From the NCBI GenBank assembly GCA_963707275.1, contig CAVPPH010000008.1, forward strand, positions 1 to 64,000: a stretch of 64,000 nucleotides of DNA, written 5' to 3'. Source of the stretch: JACKBK01 sp963707275. Lineage in GTDB: Bacteria; Chloroflexota; Anaerolineae; JAAEKA01. The position numbers and the translations under genes were made by a program. The notes beneath the pieces were generated by a model, which was not told where the DNA came from, did no database searches, and worked only from the letters and a program-made list of their open reading frames with translations. How positions within the stretch are numbered: position 1 is the first letter of the stretch; each line of letters opens with the position of its first letter. Positions 1 through 8,911 of the stretch are shown piece after piece.

Positions 1-383
1 GCTACCAACTCTTGCAAGCGAGGGATTTCTCGCTCCAGGAGTCGCTGTTCTTCGGCAAACTCGGCTTCGATCTCCTCGCTGTGGCGTTCGTAGTAGGCCA
101 GCGCGTCGGCAACCTGCGCCAGCGAGATGAAGGGATATTCGGTCACGATCTCTGATGGGGTCATGCCCATCTTTACCCAGCCAACGATTGTCTTGACAGA
201 GACACGCGTGCCTTCGATGACTGGCCTGCCGCCGCATACCCCTTGCACTCGCACGATATAGGGATGTTCGGTGCGTATTTTACCAGGCGCGCGTGCTTCC
301 ACCTGGGCGAGACGTTTGTCCAATTGTGAAATCGACTCGCGTAGGGCTTCGATGGTGAACGTCAACTCTTGTGAACCGGTCAT
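1..383 (-). CDS. DUF433 (VapB45-like antitoxin family) protein, 3' end outside window
   Basis: From an ATG at 383, 127 codons run leftward off the window without a stop, so the C-terminus is missing. A DUF433 core lies at about residues 44-105, with the family-typical segments VCGGRPVIEGTRVSV and MTPSEIVTEYPFISLAQV. DUF433 proteins are often the antitoxin of DUF433/DUF5615 pairs. The core is preceded by about 40 residues and followed by a Glu-rich tail, and both look able to form coiled coils, which is longer than the usual ~75-residue family member. Any DUF5615 partner would sit left of base 1 and cannot be seen. The family call is confident; an antitoxin role is inference. Confidence 0.75.
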   Translation of the reverse strand, partial: MTGSQELTFTIEALRESISQLDKRLAQVEARAPGKIRTEHPYIVRVQGVCGGRPVIEGTRVSVKTIVGWVKMGMTPSEIVTEYPFISLAQVADALAYYERHSEEIEAEFAEEQRLLEREIPRLQELV

Positions 384-519
384 TCTGTGCCTCGTCAACT
401 AGAACCAGCGCAATCAGCAGGTGATCAGTCGTGTAGCGATTATATCAGGCAAGAAGCCTGTTGACAAGCGTTGGAACAAACGTCCGGTCGGGTGGAATGA
501 CTGACCCTCGGCGCGCTGA

Positions 520-2131
520 TTACATCCTGAACACGCCGTACTGCGTCTCTGCCACCGGCGCGTTCAGGCAGGCGGACAGCGCCAGCGCCAGCACCTGGCG
601 TGTCTCGGCCGGGTCGAGGATGCCGTCGTCCCAGAGGCGGGCGGTGGAGTAGTAGGGGCTGCCCTCGCGTTCGTAGGTTTCCAGGATCGGCGCTTTGAAC
701 GCTTCCTGCTCCTGCGGTGTCATCAGCGGCTGGCCGCGGCGGGCAAGTTGATCCTGCTTGACGGTCAGCAGCACGTTGGCGGCCTGCTCGCCGCCCATGA
801 CGCTGATGCGCGCGTTGGGCCACATCCACAGGAAGCGCGGCCCGTAGGCCCGTCCGCACATGCCGTAGTTGCCTGCGCCGAAGACTGCCGCCGATGATGA
901 CGGTCAGCTTGGGCACGGCGGCGTTGGCGACCGCGTGCACCATCTTGGCGCCGTCGCGGGCGATGCCGCCGTGCTCGTATTGCTTGCCGACCATGAAGCC
1001 GGTGATGTTTTGCAGGAAAAGCAGGGGGATGCGGCGCGCCGTGCACAGCTCGACGAAGTGCGCACCCTTGAGCGCCGATTCGCTGAACAGGATGCCGTTG
1101 TTGGCGACGATGCCCACCGGGTAGCCCCAGATGCGCGCAAAGCCGGTCACCAGCGTCGTGCCGTAACGCGCTTTGAACTCGCGGAAGCGGCTGCCGTCCA
1201 CCAGGCGCGCGATGACCTCGCGCACGTCGTACACCTCGCGGAAGGTCGTGGGGAGCACGCCGTACAGTTCATCGGTGTCGTAGAGCGGTTCCTCCGGCTG
1301 GCGCAGATCCAGATCGACCTGCTTGCGCGTGTTGAGCGTCTCGACGATGCCGCGCACGATCTCCAGCGCGTGCTCGTCGTCCTGCGCGAAGTGGTCGGCC
1401 ACGCCGGAGATGCGGGTATGCACGTCCGCGCCGCCCAGTTCCTCGGCCGTCACTTCCTCGCCGGTGGCGGCCTTGACCAGCGGCGGCCCGCCCAGGAAGA
1501 TGGTGCCCGTGCCCTTGACGATCACCGCTTCGTCGCTCATCGCGGGCACGTAGGCGCCGCCGGCGGTACACGATCCCATCACCGCCGCGATCTGCGGGAT
1601 GCCGAGGGCGCTCATGGTGGCCTGGTTGTAGAAGATGCGTCCAAAGTCGTCCACGTCGGGGAAGACCTCGTCCTGCATCGGCAGGAAGGCGCCGCCCGAG
1701 TCGACCAGATAGATACAGGGCAGCCGGTTTTCCAGCGCGATCTGCTGGGCGCGCAGGTGCTTCTTGACGGTCAGCGGGTAGTAGGTGCCGCCCTTGACCG
1801 TGGCGTCGTTGGCGACGATCAGACACTCGCGGCCCGCGACGCTGCCGATGCCGGTGACGATACCCGCGCTGGGCGCGTCGCCGTCGTACAGGTCGTTGGC
1901 GGCCAGCGCTGACAGTTCCAGAAAGGGGGAGCCGGGGTCCAGCAGCCGGTCGATGCGCTCGCGGACGAAGAGCTTGCCCTGCTCAGCGTGACGCGCGTGG
2001 GCGCGTTCGTCGCCACCCTGCCGGGCTGCTGCCAGCCGCTCGCGCAGCTCAACTGCCAGCGCGCGGTTGTGGGCTGCGTTAGCTGCAAACTGCGGGTCCG
2101 TGGGGTCGATGCGGGTTTCGAGGACTTCCAT
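520..2131 (-). CDS. mccB: Methylcrotonyl-CoA carboxylase, carboxyltransferase (beta) subunit, one frameshift
   Basis: This is the biotin-dependent acyl-CoA carboxyltransferase of leucine degradation, moving CO2 from carboxybiotin to methylcrotonyl-CoA in the cytoplasm. It carries two crotonase-like halves, with SGGAFLPMQDEVFPD, GSCTAGGAYVPAMSDE and GGPPLVKAATGE, the last typical of MccB over propionyl-CoA carboxylase. The C-terminal half continues in another frame (GMCGRAYGPRFLWMWPNARI, then to FRM and stop). One extra base near 883 explains the break. Repaired length is about 536 residues, the normal size. ATG 2131 is preferred over ATG 2137 because AGAGAG then sits 6 nt upstream. No biotin-carboxylase partner is visible in the window. 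Confidence 0.88.
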
Positions 2132-2226
2132 AGTCATCTCTCTGGTGAGGTGTACAACGGTGCTTGTCTAATCAGCGAAGTCAGCACTATTCTACCACAG
2201 AGGCGCGCAATCTCCCCGGTCGCACG

Positions 2227-2917
2227 TTACTCCAACGTGGCAATACCACGCTTCAGCGCCAGGATGGCGGCCTGGGTGCGGTCGTTGGCATGTAGCTTGC
2301 TGATGATGATACTGACGTAGTTCTTGACGGTGCCCTCGGCCAGGTAGAGCGCCGCGGCGATCTCCCGGTTGCTCTTGCCCTGCGCCATCTCCTGCAGAAT
2401 GCTCAGCTCGCGCTCGGTGAGTTCCTCGATGATGGGCAGGTCGCTGGCTCGCAGCGGCTGTTTGCGGTCCGCAGGACGACCCGCCTGCCCTTTCAGCCGG
2501 TTGAATTCCTGCAACACCCTGCCGGCCACCGCCGGATCGAGGCGCACCTCGCCGGTCCATCGCATCCTCGATGGCCTGGACGATCTCCTCGCTGTCGCTG
2601 TCTTTGAGCAGATAGCCGCTGGCCCCGGCGCGGATGGCATCGAAAACCCAGTCATCGGCAGTCGTAGGTGGTCAGAACGACGACCTTGACCGCGGGGTAC
2701 TGCTGCGTGATGCTCGCCGTCGCCTGGATGCCGTTGAGCCGCGGCATTTTCAGATCCATCAGGACGACATCCGGCCGAATTGCCGCGACCTGTTCCAGCG
2801 CCTCGATACCGTCTGCGGCATAGCCCACCACGGTCGATCCCCGGCTGGTGCTGCAGGATGACGCCCGAGACCCTGGCGCACGATGTCCTGGTCATCAACC
2901 ACGAGCACACGAATCAT
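2227..2917 (-). CDS. NarL/LuxR-family response regulator, several frameshifts
   Basis: Cytoplasmic two-component response regulator. The N-terminus MIRVLVVDDQDIVRQGL is a CheY-like receiver with the acidic pair at DD (residues 8-9); the phospho-acceptor region reads DVVLMDLKMP in a shifted frame. The C-terminus is a LuxR-type HTH (LTERELSILQEMAQGKSNRE, then VKNYVSIIISKL). Four one-base insertions, near 2560, 2660, 2840 and 2870, restore one frame of about 229 residues. The start at 2917 shares an ATGA overlap with the kinase stop, so the two are translationally coupled. The likely target is the ABC exporter operon immediately upstream. Confidence 0.85.
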
Positions 2918-4253
2918 ATCGTCCGTCTCCATGACGACTTCGGTGCGCCTGGCCCGGCGTGCAGAATCCACCCGCAACGCCGGCGCCGATGAGTTCGGCG
3001 CGCTCGATCATGCCCGGCCAGGCCGTAGCGGTCCTGAGGCACAGTCGGCCAGTTCGAAACCGATGCCGTTGTCGCGAACCTCCAGCCGCACGCGGTCCTC
3101 GCGGCGCCAGGGCCAGGCTGACGTCGACTTCATCCGGCGGCGGCGTGCTGCTCGACGTTGGTCAGCGCCGTCTCGGCGACCCGGTAGATCGCCTGTTCGG
3201 TGAGCGGATCGAGGACGCCAACCTCGGCGATGTCGCAGCCGAAGTGCAAGCCGGTCCGATCTGCCAGCTTGCTCGCACAATTGGCGCAACGCCTCCGAAA
3301 GCCCCAGGTCTTCCAGCGGAGTGGCGCGCAGGGCCTGAATCGCCCGGCGCGACTCCTGAATGCCGCTCCGTACCGTGGCCTGGGCTTCTTTCAGTTGGCC
3401 GACGCGCCGCGTCGGGATCGTAGGTCATCAGCGTTTCCAACGCCTTGAGTTGCACGCTGAGGCCGGTCAGCGAGTGCGCCAGCGTGTCGTGCAGCTCACG
3501 GGCGAGGCGGTTACGCTCTCGGCTCTCGGCCAGCTGTTCGACGGTCGCCGCGCGCTGGGCCAGTTGCCGGTTGGCGGCCACCAGTGCGCAGATGCTCGGA
3601 CCGCAGGCCATTGACCAGTTGCAGCACGACGTAGCCCAGCAGCGCGATCATGGCCAGCCGGCCCAGTGACGCCGACCAGATAGATTGCGGCACCGGTCGG
3701 CGTCACTGCTGACCAGCGGAGTCAGGACAGGTTGCCCGGCGGCCAGTAGTCCCCAGCGCCGCCAGCAGGCCCGGCGCCCGTATTGCCACGTGGCCAGGAT
3801 CACGGGAATCACCAGGAAGAGGGCCTCGAAGCCGACGCCCGGCAGCCCATCGCGACCGAACCGCTCCATCGCCTCTACGGGCAACGTCCGCACGATGAGC
3901 GCCTGCTCGATGAGCGGTGACCAGCAGGAACCAGCCCAGCGCAACCGGCAGGAACCAGGCCGCAGACCGTCCGCTGAACCCGATCCCACAGGACGAACAC
4001 CAGGAAGGCCGCGGCCTCGATCATGAGCATCCACGGCAGCCATGGCGCTACGTGCCGACGGCAGCCCATCCGGAGGCGCGGCCGGATGACTGAAAACCAC
4101 GACCGCCATCACGAGCCATCACAAGGCGCAGCGCGACCGCCTGCCGCAGCACACGCAACAGACCGGGCGCGATCTCGCCGCTGCAGGGTGACGGTGTCGC
4201 TTACCAGCAGAGACTGGTTCAGGCCGATGTCAATCGTAGTTTGCCTGGGTCAT
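2914..4253 (-). CDS. Sensor histidine kinase (HisKA_3/DesK-LiaS type), heavily frameshifted
   Basis: Membrane sensor kinase partner of the response regulator that follows. The N-terminal part encodes hydrophobic segments in several frames (for example WLPWMLMIEAAAFLVFVLWD and FEALFLVIPVILATWQYG). The dimerisation/phospho-acceptor box reads ESRERNRLARELHDTLAHSL, with the phosphorylatable His in ELHD, and the ATPase domain shows VRLEVRDNGIGFELAD. Roughly ten one-base errors split the gene, one of them CGGCAA read as CGGCCAA near 3405. ATG 4253 has AGGAG close upstream. Repaired length is near 440 residues. The ligand is unknown; the neighbouring exporter suggests envelope stress or a toxic compound. 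Confidence 0.8.
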
Positions 4254-4317
4254 CATATGCTCCTTCTACTGACGAAGAATTGTCCATGCATCTTCGCACA
4301 GCATGGCTCACATCCGT

Positions 4318-5546
4318 CTATTCGTAGCGCAGCGCCTCGATCGGTCGCAGCTTCGAGGCCCGCCAGGCAGGGTAGATGCCGAAGATCAGTCCGACCGCTG
4401 CCGCGAAGCCGGCTGCCAGCAGGACCGTTCCGGCATCGACCGGCGCGGCGAACCCCAGCCCGGAGGCTGGCCAAGGTCGCCATGAACCAGCCCAGGACGA
4501 TCCCGATCAGCCCGCCGATCAGGCTGACCAGCATCGACTCCAGCAGGAACTGGGCCAGGATGTCGCGCCGCAGCGCGCCGATGGCCTTGCGGATCGCCGA
4601 TCTCGCGCGTACGCTCGGTGACGCTGACCAGCATGATGTTCATGATGCCGATGCCGCCCACCAGCAGCGAGATGGCCGCGATCGCGCCGAGGAAGGCGGT
4701 CAGCGTACCGGTGATAGCTGGTTCACGCTCTCCAGCAGCGCCGTCTGGCTGAAGGTCTGGAAGTCGTTCTCGTCGTCGCCGGAGAGACCGTGCTGCGCCC
4801 GCAGCGTCGCAGTGACCTGGGTCACCGCGGCGTCGGCCTGCCTCGTCGCTGGCGGCCTGCAGCGACGATGCTGCTGACAGCATGCTGGCCGCGTGCGCGT
4901 GCGCTCCGGGAAGAGGCGGGCCTGCGCGGTGGTGATCGGGATGTAGACGTTGTCGTCCGGGTTGCCGGCCAGTGTTTGGCCCTGCTCGGCCAATACACCC
5001 ACGACCTCGTAGCTTGTGCCGCCGATCTTGATCTCCCGGCCGATCGGGATTCTGGCCGTCGAACAGGTCGTTGGTGACGCCTGCGCCTAGCACTGCCACG
5101 CGCGTTTTGGTGTCCACATCGTTCTGGGTCAGCCCGTCGCCGGCCTGGAAATCGGCCAGGTTGCTGACCTCCAGGTAGTTCGCTGTCACCCCGGCGACCG
5201 TGGTGGCGACGCTGTTCGCACCGTACACCACCTCGTGGCTGCCTTGCACGCTGGCTGCAGCGGCTTTCACAGCGGGCGCGTTCAGCGGGTTCGCCAGGGC
5301 TTCCACGTCGTCCAGACTCAAGGGCGCGTAACCGCCGCTGTTTTCGAGGTCCGGCGACACCGAGATCAGGTTGGTGCCGATGGACGTAAGCTCGCCGGTG
5401 ACGGACGCGGTGACGCCGTTGCCGATGGCCATCAGCGCGATGACCGCCGCCACGCCGATGATCACGCCCAACATGGTCAGTATCGACCGCATCTTGTGCG
5501 CCAAGATGCTGTCGATTGCGGTCAATAAACTTTCAGTCAGATTCAT
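4318..5546 (-). CDS. MacB/FtsX-like ABC transporter permease, frameshifted
   Basis: Inner-membrane permease of a MacAB-type tripartite-like exporter. The start MNLTESLLTAIDSILAHKMR followed by SILTMLGVIIGVAAVIALMA is the usual MacB first membrane segment. A periplasmic MacB_PCD domain follows (TSIGTNLISVSPDLENSGGY), then the FtsX three-helix region (ISLLVGGIGIMNIMLVSVTE RTREIG). The C-terminus reads PIEALRYE before TAG at 4318-4320. At least five one-base errors occur. It lies 44 bp after the ATPase gene and 64 bp before the kinase gene, in one leftward operon. As in many non-proteobacteria, the ATPase is separate rather than fused. Confidence 0.87.
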
Positions 5547-5590
5547 GTTCTGCTCCGTTCTGAGAGGTTCAACTTGCCACCTCCCACCTT

Positions 5591-6258
5591 TTACTGCTGC
5601 TGGATCAGCCCGTCGCGGATCCATACGGTGCGATGCGCACGCTGGGCGACTTCCGGGTCGTGAGTGACCACGATGACCGTGATGCCCTGCTCGTTCAGCG
5701 TTTCGAAAATGCCCAGGATCTCCTCGCCGGACTGCGTGTCCAGCGCGCCGGTCGGCTCGTCGGCCAGGATGATGCCGGGATCGGTGGCCAGCGCGCGGGC
5801 GATCGCCACCCGCTGCTGCTGGCCGCCGCTCAACTCGTCGGGCCGGTGATCCATCCGGTCGCCCAGTCCGACGGCCTGCAACGCCTGCGGCGGCCCGATC
5901 CAGACGCTCGCCGCCGTCCCACGCCGGCGTACATGAGCGGCAGGGCGACCTGTTTGAGCGCTGAGGTCCGCGGCAGCAGGTTGAACTGCTGGAAGACGAA
6001 GCCGATGTGCTTGTTGCGTATCGCGTGCCTGCTCGTCGTCGGTCATGTCGCTGACGTCGATGCCGTCGAGGTGGTAGGCGCCGCCGTGGGCAGATCCAGG
6101 CAGCCGATGATGTTCATCAGCGTGCTCTTGCCGGAGCCGGACGGCCCCATGATGGCAGCAAACTCGCCATCGGCGATGGTCAGGTCAACGCCCCGCAGCG
6201 CGTGGACGGTCTGCGTGCCCATCTGGTATTCCTTGGCGATACTTTGTAGTTCGATCAT
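5591..6258 (-). CDS. MacB/LolD-like ABC transporter ATPase, frameshifted
   Basis: Cytoplasmic ATPase for the adjacent MacB-like permease. The N-terminus reads MIELQSIAKEYQMGTQTVHA, with Walker A GPSGSGKST near residue 41. The Q-loop region (FVFQQFNLLP) is in a shifted frame, and the C-terminal half has signature LSGGQQQRVAIARALA, Walker B IILADEPTGALD and the switch histidine in VVVTHDPE. Two to three one-base errors near 5920, 6020 and 6085 interrupt it. The start at 6258 lies 13 bp after the adaptor stop. Repaired size is about 221 residues, normal for the family. Confidence 0.9.
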
Positions 6259-6271
6259 CGCTTGTGACCTC

Positions 6272-7918
6272 CTATCCGCCGAACGGGTTGTTTTGGCCGC
6301 TGTCGCCAGGCATCGGCGGGAAGAAACCGGGCCGCGAGGAGGCAGGCGCCGCGGTCGTAATCTCGCCGATCAGCACCTCATCGCCGATGTGCAAACCGCT
6401 GGTTATCTCGGTATTGTTGCCGTCCTTCAGGCCAATCGTAACCTCTGTCCTGGTGAAGGTTCGGGCGCCATCCGGCCCAACCCCGGCACGATTAACGTAG
6501 TATTTGCCAGCCTCGCGGTCGGCGGTGACGGCCTGGCTGGGCACCAGCAGCACGCCATTCTTTTCAGACGTGATCAGGTCGGCGTCGGCGGTCATGCCGA
6601 TGCGCACCGGCAGGTCGTTGCTGCCCAGTGCAACGCGCACCTCGTAGGAGGCGACGCCGCTGCCGCTGGCGGTAGCCTTGGGCGCGATACGGGACAGCGT
6701 GCCATTGATCTCAGCGCCGGGCCACGTTTCCAGCGTCAACGACCGCCGGTTGGCCGACGGCCAGCTCGCCCACGTCCACCTCGTCCACGTTGAGGACGAC
6801 TTCCATGTTGCCGGTGTCGGCCATTTCCACGGCCAGCCCGCTGGCTTGCTCACCCTGGGCGACATGCACTGCGGTGATCACGCCGGCGAAAGGCGCGCGC
6901 AGGCTGGCCTTGGCCAGGTTCTCCCTGGCTTCGGCGACGTTGAGGCGCGCCTGCTCGACCTGCGCCTGAGCAACCTCGATTTTCTCGCTGCTGGCGCCCT
7001 GGGTCACGGAGTCCAGTTGCGCCTGTGCCTGTGCCAGTTGCGACTCGGCTGACGCCAGCTCGGTCGCGGCTGGGGCTGTCCAGTAGCTTCTGCAAGGTGG
7101 CGCGGGCTTGCGTCCAGGCTGGCGCGCGACTGCTGGATCTGGTCCTGGGAAGCGCCTGCCACAGCCAGGTCATAGGCGGCCTGGGCGGAGGCGTAGTTGT
7201 TGGTGGCCTGTTCCAGGTCGAGCGACTGCTGCGTCATACCGACGTTGGGGCGGCCTGCGACCTGGTCGTAGGCTGACTGGGCGCGGCGCAGCGCAGCTTC
7301 GGCGTTGTTTAGACTGGCCTCAGCCTGCGTGATGGTTTCGCTGTCCGGTCCGGCGAGCAGCATCGTTGTAAGATGCCTGCGCCGCGGCCAGGCTGGCGCG
7401 CGCGCGGCCTGGATGTCGTTGGGATCAGCGCCGTCCTTGATGTTGTCCAGATTTGCCTGCGCGCTGGCGACTGCAGCCTGGGCCGAAGCCAGGTCAGCCG
7501 CGGACGAACCATTGATCAGGTCCTTCAGGTTCGCCTCCTGAATGGTCAGGGCCAACTCGGCGTTGGCGACTGAGCGCTCCAGCGCCGCAGTATCGAGCTG
7601 CACCAGCAGATCGCCTGCCTGCACGGCGTCGCCGACGCTTACAGGGACATCCACGATCTTGCCGGCGATCTCCAGGCTCAAGCGCGCCTCGCGCGCCGCT
7701 TCGACGTTGCCGGACGCGGTGGCGGCGGCGGACAGGTCGCCCATAAACGCGGTGACGACCTGCCCGGACTGGCCCTGCGCGGTTGCCAACGCTGCCTGGC
7801 GCGCGCCGGCGCCGCCAATCATGGGAACCGCCACCAGGACTAGCCCCAGTACGGCGATCACCCCTACGACCCACGGCCATCGCCGGCGTCGCTGTCGTTT
7901 GTTGTTATCAGTGGTCAT
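6272..7918 (-). CDS. HlyD/MacA-type periplasmic adaptor of ABC exporter, frameshifted
   Basis: Membrane-fusion protein of the exporter and first gene of the operon. It begins MTTDNNKRQRRRRWPWVVGV with a single N-terminal membrane helix. A biotinyl-lipoyl half follows (SLEIAGKIVDVPVSVGDAVQ), then a long Ala/Gln-rich alpha-hairpin with repeated ALERSVANAELALTIQEANL-type heptads, the second lipoyl half and a beta-barrel (VRVALGSNDLPVRIGMTADA). It ends NPFGG. The alpha-hairpin is unusually long (roughly residues 110-330), as in Gram-positive and Chloroflexota MacA-like proteins. One-base errors lie near 7078, 7365-7410 and 6740. The start at 7918 is clear. Confidence 0.87.
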
Positions 7919-8167
7919 ATTTCTAGCTCCTAAATCTCTTTTGGGACACGTCTATCAATTCGTTGCCGCTTTGGCCGGTCTGCTGACCGAGACAATACTG
8001 GAAAGTTGTTGGTAGTCGCGTCCTTGGTATCGCAAACTGTCACCCGTCTATCCTAACAGAAGGCGCGGCTCAGGCATAGTGTCTGCGGTCACGGGCGGGT
8101 ATGACCGTCGTCACTGCCGCGTCCCCGGGAATGACGCTTCGGTGACCGGTCGTCGCGCCAATAAAAA
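7919..8167. other. Gene-free leader upstream of exporter operon
   Basis: These ~250 bp separate the exporter operon from the terminator of the next gene to the right. I see no ORF with coding character and no clear promoter hexamers. It presumably holds the promoter of the adaptor-ATPase-permease-kinase-regulator operon. Confidence 0.4.
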
Positions 8168-8197
8168 CCTGCCCCAGAATTGCTTGACTGGGGCAGG
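8168..8197 (-). terminator. Intrinsic terminator after the lipoprotein gene
   Basis: Perfect 10-bp arms CCTGCCCCAG / CTGGGGCAGG around a 10-nt loop. Read leftward the hairpin is followed by TTTTTAT (complement of 8161-8167), the classic intrinsic terminator layout. It lies 44 bp past the stop of the lipoprotein gene. Confidence 0.8.
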
Positions 8198-8240
8198 CTA
8201 TGAAGACACAAGTATTGCGCCGGTAGGCTTGTAGTTCCGG

Positions 8241-8827
8241 CTATGGTGCGGAAGTGGTTTGCGGATCGACGGTAGGCGGCTGAAGTTGTCCACCGGAGTG
8301 CGGCGCGGACGGCTCGTCGGAGAATCCAAGCTGGCCGGCCTCCGCCGTGACGTTGAGGTAGATCGCTGCCAGATCGCCCCAGACATCGCCGTTGCCGACC
8401 GGTCGCAGCGCCTTGCCCTCGACGGTGAAATTACCCTCTTGCTCGAAGACGATGGTGGTTTGCAGGGTATGTTGCCCACCGGCCGCGATGTCGCCGGTCC
8501 ATGTCAGGTTCCCGGTGGTAGCCGCCGCGCCGGCCGGCAGGATGATCTCCGCGGTCGTGCCGGGCGCATCATCGGCCGCGTTGACGACCAGCGTCACCTC
8601 AGTCGGTTCGTTCAGCCGCGGCGGTTTGGAAGAATCAGTTGGACGGTGATCGGCGTGCTGGGGCTGGCGGAGGTCGCCACAACGGGCGTCGGCGCGACGC
8701 TACTCGCGGCAGTCAGTTCGGCCGTTGGTGAGATCGCGGTCGGACCGGCTGGCAGGGCAGCGCAAGCAGCCAGCAACAGTCCGGCAGCCACTAGCAAGAA
8801 CGGGAAAATCAGTTTTTGTAGTTGCAT
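8241..8827 (-). CDS. Lipoprotein with a WGDLAA domain shared with the neighbouring metallopeptidase
   Basis: The start MQLQKLIFPFLLVAAGLLLA leads to the lipobox LAAC, so the product is probably a membrane-anchored lipoprotein. A Thr/Pro/Ala-rich linker follows, then a beta-rich domain beginning PTEVTLVVNAADDAPGTTAE and ending NGDVWGDLAAIYLNV, with an acidic/Pro tail. The same domain, with identical landmarks, occurs near the N-terminus of the metallopeptidase encoded 85 bp upstream. It resembles the CARDB/DUF11 class of extracellular Ig-like folds but I cannot name it. One frameshift lies near 8620. The role is unknown; anchoring or recognising the neighbouring protease product is a guess. 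Confidence 0.7.
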
Positions 8828-8911
8828 TGGCATAGCTCCATGCCAACCCCTCGGATTTGCCAGCAGAGATTGGTGCAGGCAGGATCCGAAGGGTTGGCGA
8901 GCGGTATCGCG

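Noticed and set aside
869..1912. 347-codon open frame on the + strand opposite mccB
   Set aside because: It mirrors the real minus-strand gene, is rich in Arg/Ala/Gly/Asp/His as expected of antisense high-GC frames, and matches no family.
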